Origin: Planctomycetota bacterium
GTDB taxonomy: Bacteria; Planctomycetota; UBA8742; SKZP01
Length of the DNA stretch: 5,998 nucleotides
Direction: 5' to 3'
Assembly (NCBI GenBank): GCA_007127275.1
Contig: SKZP01000424.1
Location: 1-5,998 of the forward strand
This document shows positions 1 through 5,998 of this stretch, piece after piece; within the stretch, counting starts at the first letter, position 1, and every line of letters starts with the position of its first letter. The notes beneath the pieces were generated by a model, which saw only the letters and a list, made by a program, of their open reading frames with translations, ran no database searches and had not been told where the DNA came from. The translations under genes were made by a program, and so were the position numbers.

Positions 1-73
1 CATGGGTGCGCTCTGCGGGGTTGAACTCTTCATTCGTGCGACGTTCGTGGTTTTGAAAGGCGGCGTGCCGCGA
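1..73. other. 3' flank of the RHS gene; no clear gene or terminator
   Basis: These 73 bases lie downstream of the TGA at 76-74. They are a little less GC-rich (about 60 percent by count) than the gene. On the minus strand an ATG at 33-31 opens MKSSTPQSAPM to the window edge, with a second in-frame ATG at 3-1. No Shine-Dalgarno sequence precedes either, so a downstream gene start here is only a possibility. A four-base inverted repeat near 61-72 is too short, and its T-run too weak, to call a terminator. The reading frame of the RHS gene itself also stays open past the stop to the window edge. Confidence 0.4.
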
Positions 74-3000
74 TCAATGGCCGCGCGGCAAGATGTGCGG
101 GAACTGGCGCGGCGGCGCCGGCGCCTTGGCGAACTCGCTGCGGGCGGCCGCACGGGTTCCCCACAACGTCGGGCGCAGATGCGGCAGTGCCTCGCGCATG
201 CCCGGGGCAAGCCAGCGTCGCGGCACGAAGCGCTCAAGCAGCCGTCCGTCGGAAAGCGGCCCGTCCACCTCGGTATGCCCCGTCGGCGCAAGGCTCGGCT
301 CGCCGTAGCCGCGTGGCTCGTCGCCGTTGATGAAGTCGTTGTTCGCGAATGCGTAGAGGTTGGCACTCAGGCCTTCGAAGGCGAACGGGTGTCGAGTGAG
401 GTAGCGGCCGGTGTGCGGGTCGTAGATGCGCGTTGCGGTAAGCCGGAGCGCGTCCGGACGCGTCGTGACCGGCTGTTGCGAAAAGGCGACGAGGTCCGCG
501 CCAGGCTCGAGTACCGTGCCGGTGAGGCGCAGGCCACCTTTGAAGCCGAACGGTGTGAAGCCGGGGTTGGTGTCGTTGGTCACACGACCGAGCGCGTCGT
601 AGTCGAGGCGCTGGGCGAGCGAGCCGTCGTCGGCGAGCACGGCGCGCAGGTTGTGCGCATGATCCCAGACGAGGCGGTAGACCTCGCCGCCGCGCAGCAT
701 CAGCGCCGGACGCGGCCCGTCGTCGGCGTAAAAGTAGCGGGCGACGACGTCGTTCGCCGCATCCAATTCGGCGACGAGGCGGCCGCGGTCGTCGTAAAGG
801 AAGCCCCGTTGCGGCGTGCCGTTTTCGAGGATGCGGGTGATGCGGCCAAGGCCGTCGTAGACGAACTGCGTCTCGTCGAGTGCCGTGTCCGTCACGGCAA
901 CGAGGTGGTCGCGACCGTCGAACGCGTAGCTCAATGTGTCGACTCCGTCGGTGACGCCGGTGCGACGGCCGCCGGCGTCGTGCGCGAACGTGTAGCTGTT
1001 GAGCGAGACAATCTCGTCGTTTTCGTTGTACGTCGCCGTTTCGCCGCGGATCTCGACGAGGTTGCCGTTGGCGTCGACGTCGAGCGTCACGCCGGGTGCT
1101 GTGAGCAAGTGGCCGCGGCTGTCGTAGGTGTAGGTGACGCTACCGTCGCCGGTGACCGTCGCCGCGGTGACCTGCCCGAGGCCGTTGCGGGCGAGGCCGC
1201 TGACTTCGAAGTGCGCGGGGCCGCCGACTTCCTCGGCGAGGAGTCCGCTGATCTCGCCGTGGGCGTTGTAGTCATGCGTCGTGCGCGCCGAGCCGAGTTG
1301 CGTCTGGGAGATTCGGCCGCTGTTGGCGTCGCGGTCCAACGAGAACACCCCGGCGAGCAGCAGCATCTGGGTGAGCATTCCGTCGTCGTCGTAGCTGTAG
1401 GTGGCCGTTGCGCCGAAGACGTTCGTGCTTGCGAGTCGGCGCGTGGCGAATTCGTAGTCGAAGAACAGGCTTCCGGTAGCCGCGCCAGCGAATTGCGCAG
1501 CCGCAAGTCGGTCGCCGTTCCATTCGAGCTCCAGTTCCTGGCCCGCACCGACGCCGGTTTCGCCGACGGCTTCAAGGCGGCCGGCGGCGTCGTAGTCGAA
1601 CGCGTAGGTGCCGCTTACCGAGTCGTGCGCCTCAACGAGCCGGCCGGCGCCGTCGTAGTCCAGCGACAGTGAGGCCTGCGCCGTTCGCTCAATCTCGGCG
1701 AGCAGGCCGTCGTTGCGGTACACGTGTTGGATACCGGCCGAGGTGGGGGAGACAAGCTGGGAGAGTTGGTCGCGAACGGTGGTGTGCACCTGCCAGTCGT
1801 TGCCGTCGACGGTGACAAGCCCCACGCCGTTCGGGTCGTTCTCCGGCGGCGCAATCAGGATACTCGTGCTCGTTGTGCCGAACGGCAATGCGACTTGTGT
1901 GGCCCGGCCGAGGTCGTCGACGTCGAAGCCGATCACGTTCCCCTCGGCATTGGTGAGGGTGTCGAGGTAGCCCTGCGCGCCCGCGCTCAGGCTTTGCGTG
2001 CGGCCGCCGCTGACGAGGCTCGCAATCCTGTGGTCGGCGTCGTAGGTAACGTCGACGTCGAGGCCGTCGGGTGTGACGAACCGTTCGAGGCGCCCCTCGG
2101 CGTCGACATGCAACTCCCGCGTGCGCCCCTCGGGCGTGATCCGCGTAAGCTGCCCCGGGGCGAGAAAGTGTTGCTCCCAGGTGCGGCCGTCGAGTGTGAC
2201 CGTGTCGAGTTGCTCGACGAGGCTGAACGGATCCTCGCCGTCCCAGTCGACACTGCGTGAGTACTCCTCGACGTAGTCCGGGCTCGAGGTTCCCTCCGCC
2301 TGAATCTCACGCAGGACGAGGCGCCAGTGGAACGGCAGCCGTTCGTCGCGAACCAGTGTCTCGGTGATCTCTTCTCCTCCGGGGCGAACCAGGCGTACGC
2401 GCATCTGCCCGCCGGAGAGCACCTCTTGCTCGACGACGGTTTCCTGGCCGTGAACCTCCCAGGTGTGGCGCGTGCGTCGTGGTGCGGCCAGTTCCTCGCG
2501 GGTGTATTCCCACTCGACACGGTCGGCAGTGCCTCCCGGAGCGGGGCCGGTTCGCGTGACGGTGAAGCCGGAGATGCGGGTTGCCGAGGGAGGGAGGCTC
2601 TGGCGAGCGAACGTGGTCCGCTCGTTCTCGCGGTCAATGATTTCCTCGAGCGCGCCGTGTGTCGTGTAGTCGAAGCGGGCCGTACTCGCGCGCACCGTGT
2701 CTTGCAGTTCGGAGAGCAGCCCGCTGGCGCCGTCGTAGTCGAGATTCGTGCGGGTCGGCCCGTTGTTGTAGCCGAGTTGCCGTAACAGGTTCGCGTTGGC
2801 GTCGACGCTGGTCTCGGTGCTCGCGCCGCCGGCGGTGATGGATTCGAGCCGGTTGTTGCCGTCGTACTGCAGCGTCAACTGCGTGGCGGACTCGCGAACC
2901 TCGACCTCGACGAGGCGGCCGTTGTCGTAGGAGAAGCTGCGGATCACCGCGCCGGTGAGCGCGTGCAGCGTCCGCAGGTGACGGCCGCTGACCGCGTCGA

Positions 3001-5998
3001 ACTCGTAGACTTCCGTGCCGTCGCTGGAGGTGATGTGCACGACCTCGGCCTCGGCTTCGGTTTGCGGCAGCATCCGCAGCACGCGCCGGTTGCCGGTGTC
3101 GGCAATCAACAAGTGACCCTGCGGCGACACCGCGAGCGACTCCGGCGAGTCGAGCGCGACGTTCAACGGCGAGCCCTCGGCCGGCTGTGAGTCGGCGACA
3201 CCGCTACCGGCAACGGTGCGGATGATCGAGGTCGCACCGCCGAAGGTGACCACACGGATACGGTGGTTGCCCGCGTCGGCAATGAACAGCGCGTCGTTAT
3301 GAACGACCATGCCGCGCGGGTCCTGCAACTGCGCCGCCGTCGCCGCGCCGCCGTCACCGGAAAATCCGGCCGAGCCGTTGCCGGCAATGCGCCGCACGCG
3401 CTGGGCGCTGAAGCTGACTTCGAGCACGCGGTGGGTGCCGGCGTCGGAGACGTAAAGGCCGCCGCCGGGGCGCCGGGCGAGCCGCTCGGGGCGGTTGAAG
3501 CTCGCCTGAGCCAGCGCGACGTCGTCGGTATTGTCCCCCGCCACGCCGGTCTGACCGACTTGGCGCACGGGGGAGAGCGGCGCACTGAGCGTCCCCTGGG
3601 CGGGAACGGTGAGACCGGAGATCTGGAATTCGAGGATGCGGTTGTTGCCGCTGTCGGTGACGAACAGCGAGCCGCCCGCAACGAGCACGTCGGTGGGCCG
3701 GTCGAGTTGCATCAACCCGGTCCCGGCGGTGCCGTCGCCCGCGACGGTATGAATGCGGCCGTCGTGGTCAATCATTCGCACGCGGTGATTCTCGCGGTCG
3801 GCAATGAAGACGCGGCCGCTGGCGCTGCGGGCCACGCCGGTCGGGCCCTGCATCCGCGCGAGCAGCGCATGCTCGCCGTCGCCGCCGTAGGCGCCGAAGA
3901 TGGGCAGGAGTTGCGTCTCCTGCTCGAAGGAGGCCGGCTCGAAGGCGGCGGCAATTCCCGTGCCGGCGTGTCGCACCGAGTGGCGCTCGTCGTTGTCCGT
4001 TTCGGTGCGGTAGACGCGGTAGTCGAGCCAATCCGGATACAGCACCTCCCCCGTGGGCAATACGTCAAGGTCACTGGGGCGGGATTCGGCGTTGCCGGTC
4101 CCGGCGACGGTGGTGAAGGCGAGCGACGACGTGTCGACGCGACGCACGCGGTTCGCGAAGTTGTCGGCGACGAGCACGGCGTCGCCGCCAGCGTGCGCCA
4201 CGCCGACGGGGTACATGTCCGTCGCCGCGGCGTCGCTGCCGGAGTCGTGAGGCGAGATCTGCCCGCTGCCGCCGGCAATCAGGCGCACGGTGCGGTTCGA
4301 ACTCGTCGGATTGGTCACCTCCCAGAGGCGCCCCTGGCGCGGGTCGGCCTCGGCGACGTAGAGTTTGTCGTCGCTGCGGTCACCGGCGGTGCCGGGGTCG
4401 ACGGAGAGCCCCACGGGGAAGTTGAAGGTGTGCACGAGGCGCACCGTGTTGCCGTCGAGCCAGAGCACGCGGTTGTTGAACGTGTCGGAGACGACGACCG
4501 TGCCGTCGGAGAGGGTGGTGACGCCGCCGGGGGCGGAAAGATTTACCTCTAGAGCGTCGCGCGGCACGCTGTTCTCGTTGAAGCCCTCGCCGGAGCCGAT
4601 CAACGTGGAAAAGTCGCCGGTGCCGAGGTCGAGCGCGCGAAGAAAGTGACGGCGGGTGTCGGCAACCAGCAGGCGGTTGTTCGCCTCGTCGAGGTGAATC
4701 CCCGAGGGGTGCACGAGCTCTCCGGTGCCGCCGACGGTCGTGATGATTCCGGTGCTCGGGTCGACACGGCGAATGCGGCTGTTGCCGGTGTCGGAGATGT
4801 AGACGGTGCCGTCGGAGGCGATCACTGCGGCCAGTGGCGCGGCCAAACGTGCTTGCGTGGCCTCGCCGCCGTCACCGCCGAAACCGAAGTCCCCAGTGCC
4901 GGCCACCATGCTCATGACGCCGTTTTCCACCTTGCGGACCGAGGACGTGGAGTAATCCGTGACGACGAAGGTGTTGCCGCCGGTGCCCGGCTGCACGGAA
5001 ACGAAGGAGGGATAACTGACCGGCGCCTCGACCGCCTGATGGCCGTCCACCGGCAGGTCGCCGACGTAGCGTTCCACGTGCATCCCCCGCGGGTCGCCGG
5101 GATCGTCGGTCGCGGTCAAGGTACGCCGCCGGCCGTCGCCGAGGTGTAGCACGCCGGCCGGGTCGAGCCGGTGATGGTTGGTCAGCGTCCAGCCGCCGCT
5201 GAGAATACCGCGCGGGTCGAGGCCGCCGAGTTGCACGGTGAACTCGCGCGACACCGGAACGGGGACGCTCGCGGCACCAATTGGCAAGCCGGTCGCAGCG
5301 TCGAGAAACTCGCCGGGAAAGTGATGAACGACGGTCACAGTAGCGGATTGCGCGCCGACGACCCGGCGGTTGTCGACATTCATGCCGTCCCAGGTCCACT
5401 CGACGGTGTGATGCGGTGTGAGTTGCGCACCCTCAATGGTTTCTTCGAAGACGCGACCGGCGACGGAGATGCGCACGACGGCCCGTTGGATGTTCGCCGG
5501 GACGCTTGAACCGACCACCTCGAGCGAGACGGTGCGCGAGCGCTCGTACCCCAGCATGCGTGCGGAGTTGTAATGCAACCGTTCTCCAGAGCCGGCGAGC
5601 GGCAACGACTGCGTGAGCGTATCCGGGCCCGGCTCGTCGAGATCTACGTGGGGGCGGTGCACGTCGGGCTGCGGCGCCGCGGGGGTCTGCACGGGGGCAC
5701 CCATGGTGAAGTAGGAGAAGTACGGCAGGCGTGCCCGCATGAACGTGTCGCCGGTGCTGAACCGTGCGGCAATCTGTTCGCGCTCCGCGTCGGTGATGCC
5801 GCGGGCGGCATATTGCGCCGGGCTGGCGGCGCCTCCCGAGCCGTCGACGTCCAAGTCGGCGCGGTCGTCGCTGATCCCGCGCACGCGCAGCACCTCCACC
5901 GACTCCTCGAGCGTGGACCACTCCCCTTGCTTCGTATCCAACGAGGCAAGGTTCAGCGACGCACCGACCGGAAAGTCGAGAAAATTGTCCACCCAGAA
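74..5998 (-). CDS. Giant RHS/YD-repeat protein with NHL propeller region, teneurin-like core (5' partial)
   Basis: This is a very large, probably secreted or surface-exposed RHS-family protein. YD repeats in this family form a hollow beta shell that encloses or displays a C-terminal effector. Domains in order: a pre-core segment (residues 1-97), Pro-rich linker (98-126), FN-plug-like beta domain (127-292), NHL units (about 326-990), YD repeats (991-1796), RHS-associated core (1797-1897) and a 75-residue tail ending in HILPRGH. The stop is TGA at 76-74. The frame is uninterrupted and still open at the right edge: codons TTC and TGG precede the GTG at 5992, giving FWVDNFLDFPVG. Relatives, as I recall them, carry a similar internal string (YVENFLGFPVG), so this GTG is not the start and the N-terminus is missing. 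No catalytic domain is recognisable. By eye the product has no Cys, 5 Lys and about 159 Arg. No frameshift was seen. The RHS assignment is firm; the cellular role is inferred from the family. Confidence 0.96.
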   Translation of the reverse strand, partial: FWVDNFLDFPVGASLNLASLDTKQGEWSTLEESVEVLRVRGISDDRADLDVDGSGGAASPAQYAARGITDAEREQIAARFSTGDTFMRARLPYFSYFTMGAPVQTPAAPQPDVHRPHVDLDEPGPDTLTQSLPLAGSGERLHYNSARMLGYERSRTVSLEVVGSSVPANIQRAVVRISVAGRVFEETIEGAQLTPHHTVEWTWDGMNVDNRRVVGAQSATVTVVHHFPGEFLDAATGLPIGAASVPVPVSREFTVQLGGLDPRGILSGGWTLTNHHRLDPAGVLHLGDGRRRTLTATDDPGDPRGMHVERYVGDLPVDGHQAVEAPVSYPSFVSVQPGTGGNTFVVTDYSTSSVRKVENGVMSMVAGTGDFGFGGDGGEATQARLAAPLAAVIASDGTVYISDTGNSRIRRVDPSTGIITTVGGTGELVHPSGIHLDEANNRLLVADTRRHFLRALDLGTGDFSTLIGSGEGFNENSVPRDALEVNLSAPGGVTTLSDGTVVVSDTFNNRVLWLDGNTVRLVHTFNFPVGLSVDPGTAGDRSDDKLYVAEADPRQGRLWEVTNPTSSNRTVRLIAGGSGQISPHDSGSDAAATDMYPVGVAHAGGDAVLVADNFANRVRRVDTSSLAFTTVAGTGNAESRPSDLDVLPTGEVLYPDWLDYRVYRTETDNDERHSVRHAGTGIAAAFEPASFEQETQLLPIFGAYGGDGEHALLARMQGPTGVARSASGRVFIADRENHRVRMIDHDGRIHTVAGDGTAGTGLMQLDRPTDVLVAGGSLFVTDSGNNRILEFQISGLTVPAQGTLSAPLSPVRQVGQTGVAGDNTDDVALAQASFNRPERLARRPGGGLYVSDAGTHRVLEVSFSAQRVRRIAGNGSAGFSGDGGAATAAQLQDPRGMVVHNDALFIADAGNHRIRVVTFGGATSIIRTVAGSGVADSQPAEGSPLNVALDSPESLAVSPQGHLLIADTGNRRVLRMLPQTEAEAEVVHITSSDGTEVYEFDAVSGRHLRTLHALTGAVIRSFSYDNGRLVEVEVRESATQLTLQYDGNNRLESITAGGASTETSVDANANLLRQLGYNNGPTRTNLDYDGASGLLSELQDTVRASTARFDYTTHGALEEIIDRENERTTFARQSLPPSATRISGFTVTRTGPAPGGTADRVEWEYTREELAAPRRTRHTWEVHGQETVVEQEVLSGGQMRVRLVRPGGEEITETLVRDERLPFHWRLVLREIQAEGTSSPDYVEEYSRSVDWDGEDPFSLVEQLDTVTLDGRTWEQHFLAPGQLTRITPEGRTRELHVDAEGRLERFVTPDGLDVDVTYDADHRIASLVSGGRTQSLSAGAQGYLDTLTNAEGNVIGFDVDDLGRATQVALPFGTTSTSILIAPPENDPNGVGLVTVDGNDWQVHTTVRDQLSQLVSPTSAGIQHVYRNDGLLAEIERTAQASLSLDYDGAGRLVEAHDSVSGTYAFDYDAAGRLEAVGETGVGAGQELELEWNGDRLAAAQFAGAATGSLFFDYEFATRRLASTNVFGATATYSYDDDGMLTQMLLLAGVFSLDRDANSGRISQTQLGSARTTHDYNAHGEISGLLAEEVGGPAHFEVSGLARNGLGQVTAATVTGDGSVTYTYDSRGHLLTAPGVTLDVDANGNLVEIRGETATYNENDEIVSLNSYTFAHDAGGRRTGVTDGVDTLSYAFDGRDHLVAVTDTALDETQFVYDGLGRITRILENGTPQRGFLYDDRGRLVAELDAANDVVARYFYADDGPRPALMLRGGEVYRLVWDHAHNLRAVLADDGSLAQRLDYDALGRVTNDTNPGFTPFGFKGGLRLTGTVLEPGADLVAFSQQPVTTRPDALRLTATRIYDPHTGRYLTRHPFAFEGLSANLYAFANNDFINGDEPRGYGEPSLAPTGHTEVDGPLSDGRLLERFVPRRWLAPGMREALPHLRPTLWGTRAAARSEFAKAPAPPRQFPHILPRGH
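77..301 (-). other. Variable C-terminal tail, 75 residues, basic, no recognised domain
   Basis: Residues 1898-1972 follow the core boundary, where polymorphic RHS proteins place their effector domain. The tail contains RLLERFVPRRWLAPGM and LWGTRAAARSEF and ends with a Pro-rich stretch and HILPRGH. It has about ten Arg and one Lys against about seven acidic residues, so it is basic while the body is rich in Asp and Glu. I recognise no nuclease, deaminase, ADP-ribosyltransferase or other toxin signature. Seventy-five residues is short for a toxin domain. It may be a vestigial, truncated or purely structural tail. Confidence 0.55.
302..604 (-). other. Domain: RHS-associated core, divergent at hallmark positions
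   Basis: Residues 1797-1897 start with LDYDALGRVTNDTNPGF and PFGFKGGL, then RIYDPHTGRYLTRHPFAFEG, NLYAFANNDFING and DEPRGYG. This is the conserved C-terminal boundary of RHS shells, where many relatives cut off their variable C-terminal domain by self-proteolysis. Usual forms, as recalled, are R.YDP..GR....DPI, NLY.Y..N and .DP.G. Here the Asp of DPI is His1868 and the Asp of the closing DP.G is Glu1892. About 36 residues separate the PFGF-GG and YDP motifs, compared with about 15 in common relatives. The domain assignment is firm. Loss of self-cleavage is an inference. Confidence 0.88.
605..3022 (-). repeat. RHS/YD-repeat shell (about 25 degenerate units)
   Basis: Residues 991-1796 contain many [FY]-x-Y-D-x-x-G-R-[IL] units. 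Examples are YEFDAVSGRHLRTL (996), FSYDNGRLVEV (1020), LQYDGNNRLESI (1041), LDYDGASGLLSEL (1084), VTYDADHRIASL (1315), LDYDGAGRLVEA (1444), FDYDAAGRLEAV (1465), YSYDDDGMLTQM (1532), YTYDSRGHLLTA (1621), FVYDGLGRITRI (1710) and FLYDDRGRLVAEL (1731). Residues about 1121-1294 lack clear YD motifs but keep beta-rich sequence with DTVTLDGRTW and TPEGRTREL, as expected for the diverged middle of this shell type. In RHS, TcC and teneurin structures, these repeats coil into a hollow barrel. On the plus strand they appear as recurrent GTCGTAGTCGA-like words in codon phase. Confidence 0.93.
3023..5017 (-). repeat. Twelve NHL-like repeats (one or two beta-propellers)
   Basis: Residues 326-990 hold recurring units of the form [hydrophobic]-x-[ILV]-[SA]-D-x-x-x-x-R-[VI], usually followed by a VAGTG-type turn. 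Cores start near residues 341 (FVVTDYSTSSVRKV), 396 (TVYISDTGNSRIRRV), 440, 498 (VVVSDTFNNRVL), 543, 605 (VLVADNFANRVRRV), 649 (degenerate, VLYPDWLDYRVY), 727 (VFIADRENHRVRM), 775 (LFVTDSGNNRIL), 845 (LYVSDAGTHRVLEV), 901 (LFIADAGNHRIRVV) and 960 (LLIADTGNRRVLRM). Inter-blade turns carry the family motif GF[GS]GDGG.AT.A.L..P at 370-386 and 876-892, with a variant GAYGGDGE at 700. At DNA level the blades appear as imperfect repeats around GTTGCCGGTGTCGG on the plus strand. NHL propellers usually bind protein or glycan partners. None can be named here. Confidence 0.9.
5117..5614 (-). other. Domain: FN-plug-like beta domain before the NHL region
   Basis: Residues 127-292 look like beta-sandwich sequence: LGYERSRTVSLEVVGSSVP, then VRISVAGRVFEETI, then VEWTWDGMNVDNR. 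They close with GGWTLTNHHRLDPAG followed by VLHLGDGRRR. The closing signature is characteristic of the segment that leads into the NHL propeller in bacterial RHS proteins. It also resembles the teneurin stretch GGWSLDKHH...SGILHKGNG as I recall it. In teneurins this segment (the FN-plug) seals the bottom of the YD shell, and the same structural role is inferred here. Confidence is good for homology within RHS proteins and moderate for the plug function. Confidence 0.7.
5615..5701 (-). other. Pro/acid-rich interdomain linker
   Basis: Residues 98-126 contain VQTPAAPQPDVHRPHVDLDE and PGPD. They are low in hydrophobic residues and rich in Pro, Asp and His, typical of a flexible or extended linker. 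It joins the conserved pre-core segment to the FN-plug-like domain. In relatives I recall, this junction is longer and carries cysteines. Here it is short and has none. Confidence 0.6.
5702..5998 (-). other. Domain: conserved pre-core segment of large bacterial RHS proteins
   Basis: This covers the two codons before the GTG and residues 1-97. The visible pattern is NFLDFPVG, then a DTKQGEW stretch, ADLDVDGSG, GITDAEREQIAARF, and a stretch ending ARLPYFSYF. From memory, giant RHS proteins of this type carry the same order (NFLGFPVG, YDR..G.W, L D.DG.G, GITDAERQQLA, LWR..I.HF) directly after an N-terminal carboxypeptidase-regulatory or transthyretin-like region. That upstream region would therefore be expected just beyond the right edge of the window. 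There is no signal peptide or membrane segment here. The order of motifs is seen directly; the family comparison is recalled and was not run as an alignment. Confidence 0.7.

Noticed and set aside
1..33. Possible start of a downstream minus-strand gene (MKSSTPQSAPM)
   Set aside because: Only 11 codons are visible, with no ribosome binding site and no recognisable sequence. It is mentioned under the 3' flank but not called as a gene.
61..72. Small inverted repeat after the stop codon, considered as a rho-independent terminator
   Set aside because: The stem is only about four base pairs, and only a short interrupted T stretch follows on the minus strand.
1087..1575. Overlapping minus-strand open frames inside the RHS gene (also 1987-2637, 3163-3681, 3772-4278, 4872-5399, 5433-5921)
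   Set aside because: All lie in other frames of a clearly coding region with continuous YD or NHL signatures. Their translations are Arg/Ser/Pro/Thr-rich, as expected from out-of-frame GC-rich sequence.
2..1672. 556-residue open frame on the plus strand, with further long plus frames at 3263-4552 and 4646-5149
   Set aside because: These frames are in exact codon register with the minus-strand gene. A plus stop would need TTA, CTA or TCA codons in the RHS gene, which are rare at this GC content, so long antisense frames arise automatically. Their products are V/R/A/E-rich low-complexity sequence with no recognisable domain.
605..5017. Recurrent DNA words (GTCGTAGTCGA-like and GTTGCCGGTGTCGG-like), considered as a CRISPR array or intergenic repeat family
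   Set aside because: They are imperfect, irregularly spaced and always in codon phase, encoding YD and DTGNxR motifs. They reflect protein repeats.

Overview
This window is almost entirely one giant gene on the minus strand. A single reading frame runs from the right edge (5998) to a TGA at 74-76. It encodes at least 1,974 residues of an RHS/YD-repeat protein with an internal NHL beta-propeller region. The frame is still open at the right edge, so the true N-terminus, any signal peptide, the ribosome binding site and the promoter all lie outside the window. Residues below are numbered from the GTG at 5992-5990, which I think is an internal valine codon and not the start.

Layout in the direction of transcription (right to left): (1) 5998-5702, a conserved segment typically found just before the RHS core in large bacterial RHS proteins; (2) 5701-5615, a Pro/acid-rich linker; (3) 5614-5117, a beta-rich domain ending in a GGWTL..HH..DP.G..HLGDGRRR signature, which resembles the FN-plug of animal teneurins; (4) 5017-3023, twelve NHL-like units, enough for two six-bladed propellers; (5) 3022-605, a YD-repeat shell of about 25 units; (6) 604-302, the RHS-associated core, with substitutions at several of its most conserved positions; (7) 301-77, a 75-residue basic, Arg/Pro-rich tail with no toxin domain I can recognise. 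Positions 73-1 are the 3' flank, with no clear terminator.

The sequence suggests a high-GC bacterium. Codons strongly favour G/C at the third position, and by my count the product has about 159 Arg, 5 Lys and no Cys. This protein architecture is known in Myxococcota and other high-GC, environmentally complex bacteria, but one gene is not enough to place the organism. The protein is probably exported or surface-exposed and forms a large hollow YD shell. In relatives the shell encloses or displays a C-terminal effector or adhesive domain.

I see no second gene, RNA gene, CRISPR array or mobile element. The long plus-strand open frames are antisense shadows. The points most worth a second look are the teneurin-like order of domains, the doubled NHL region, the altered core hallmarks with loss of two conserved Asp residues, an extra stretch of about 21 residues inside the core, and the short tail whose frame stays open past the stop codon.
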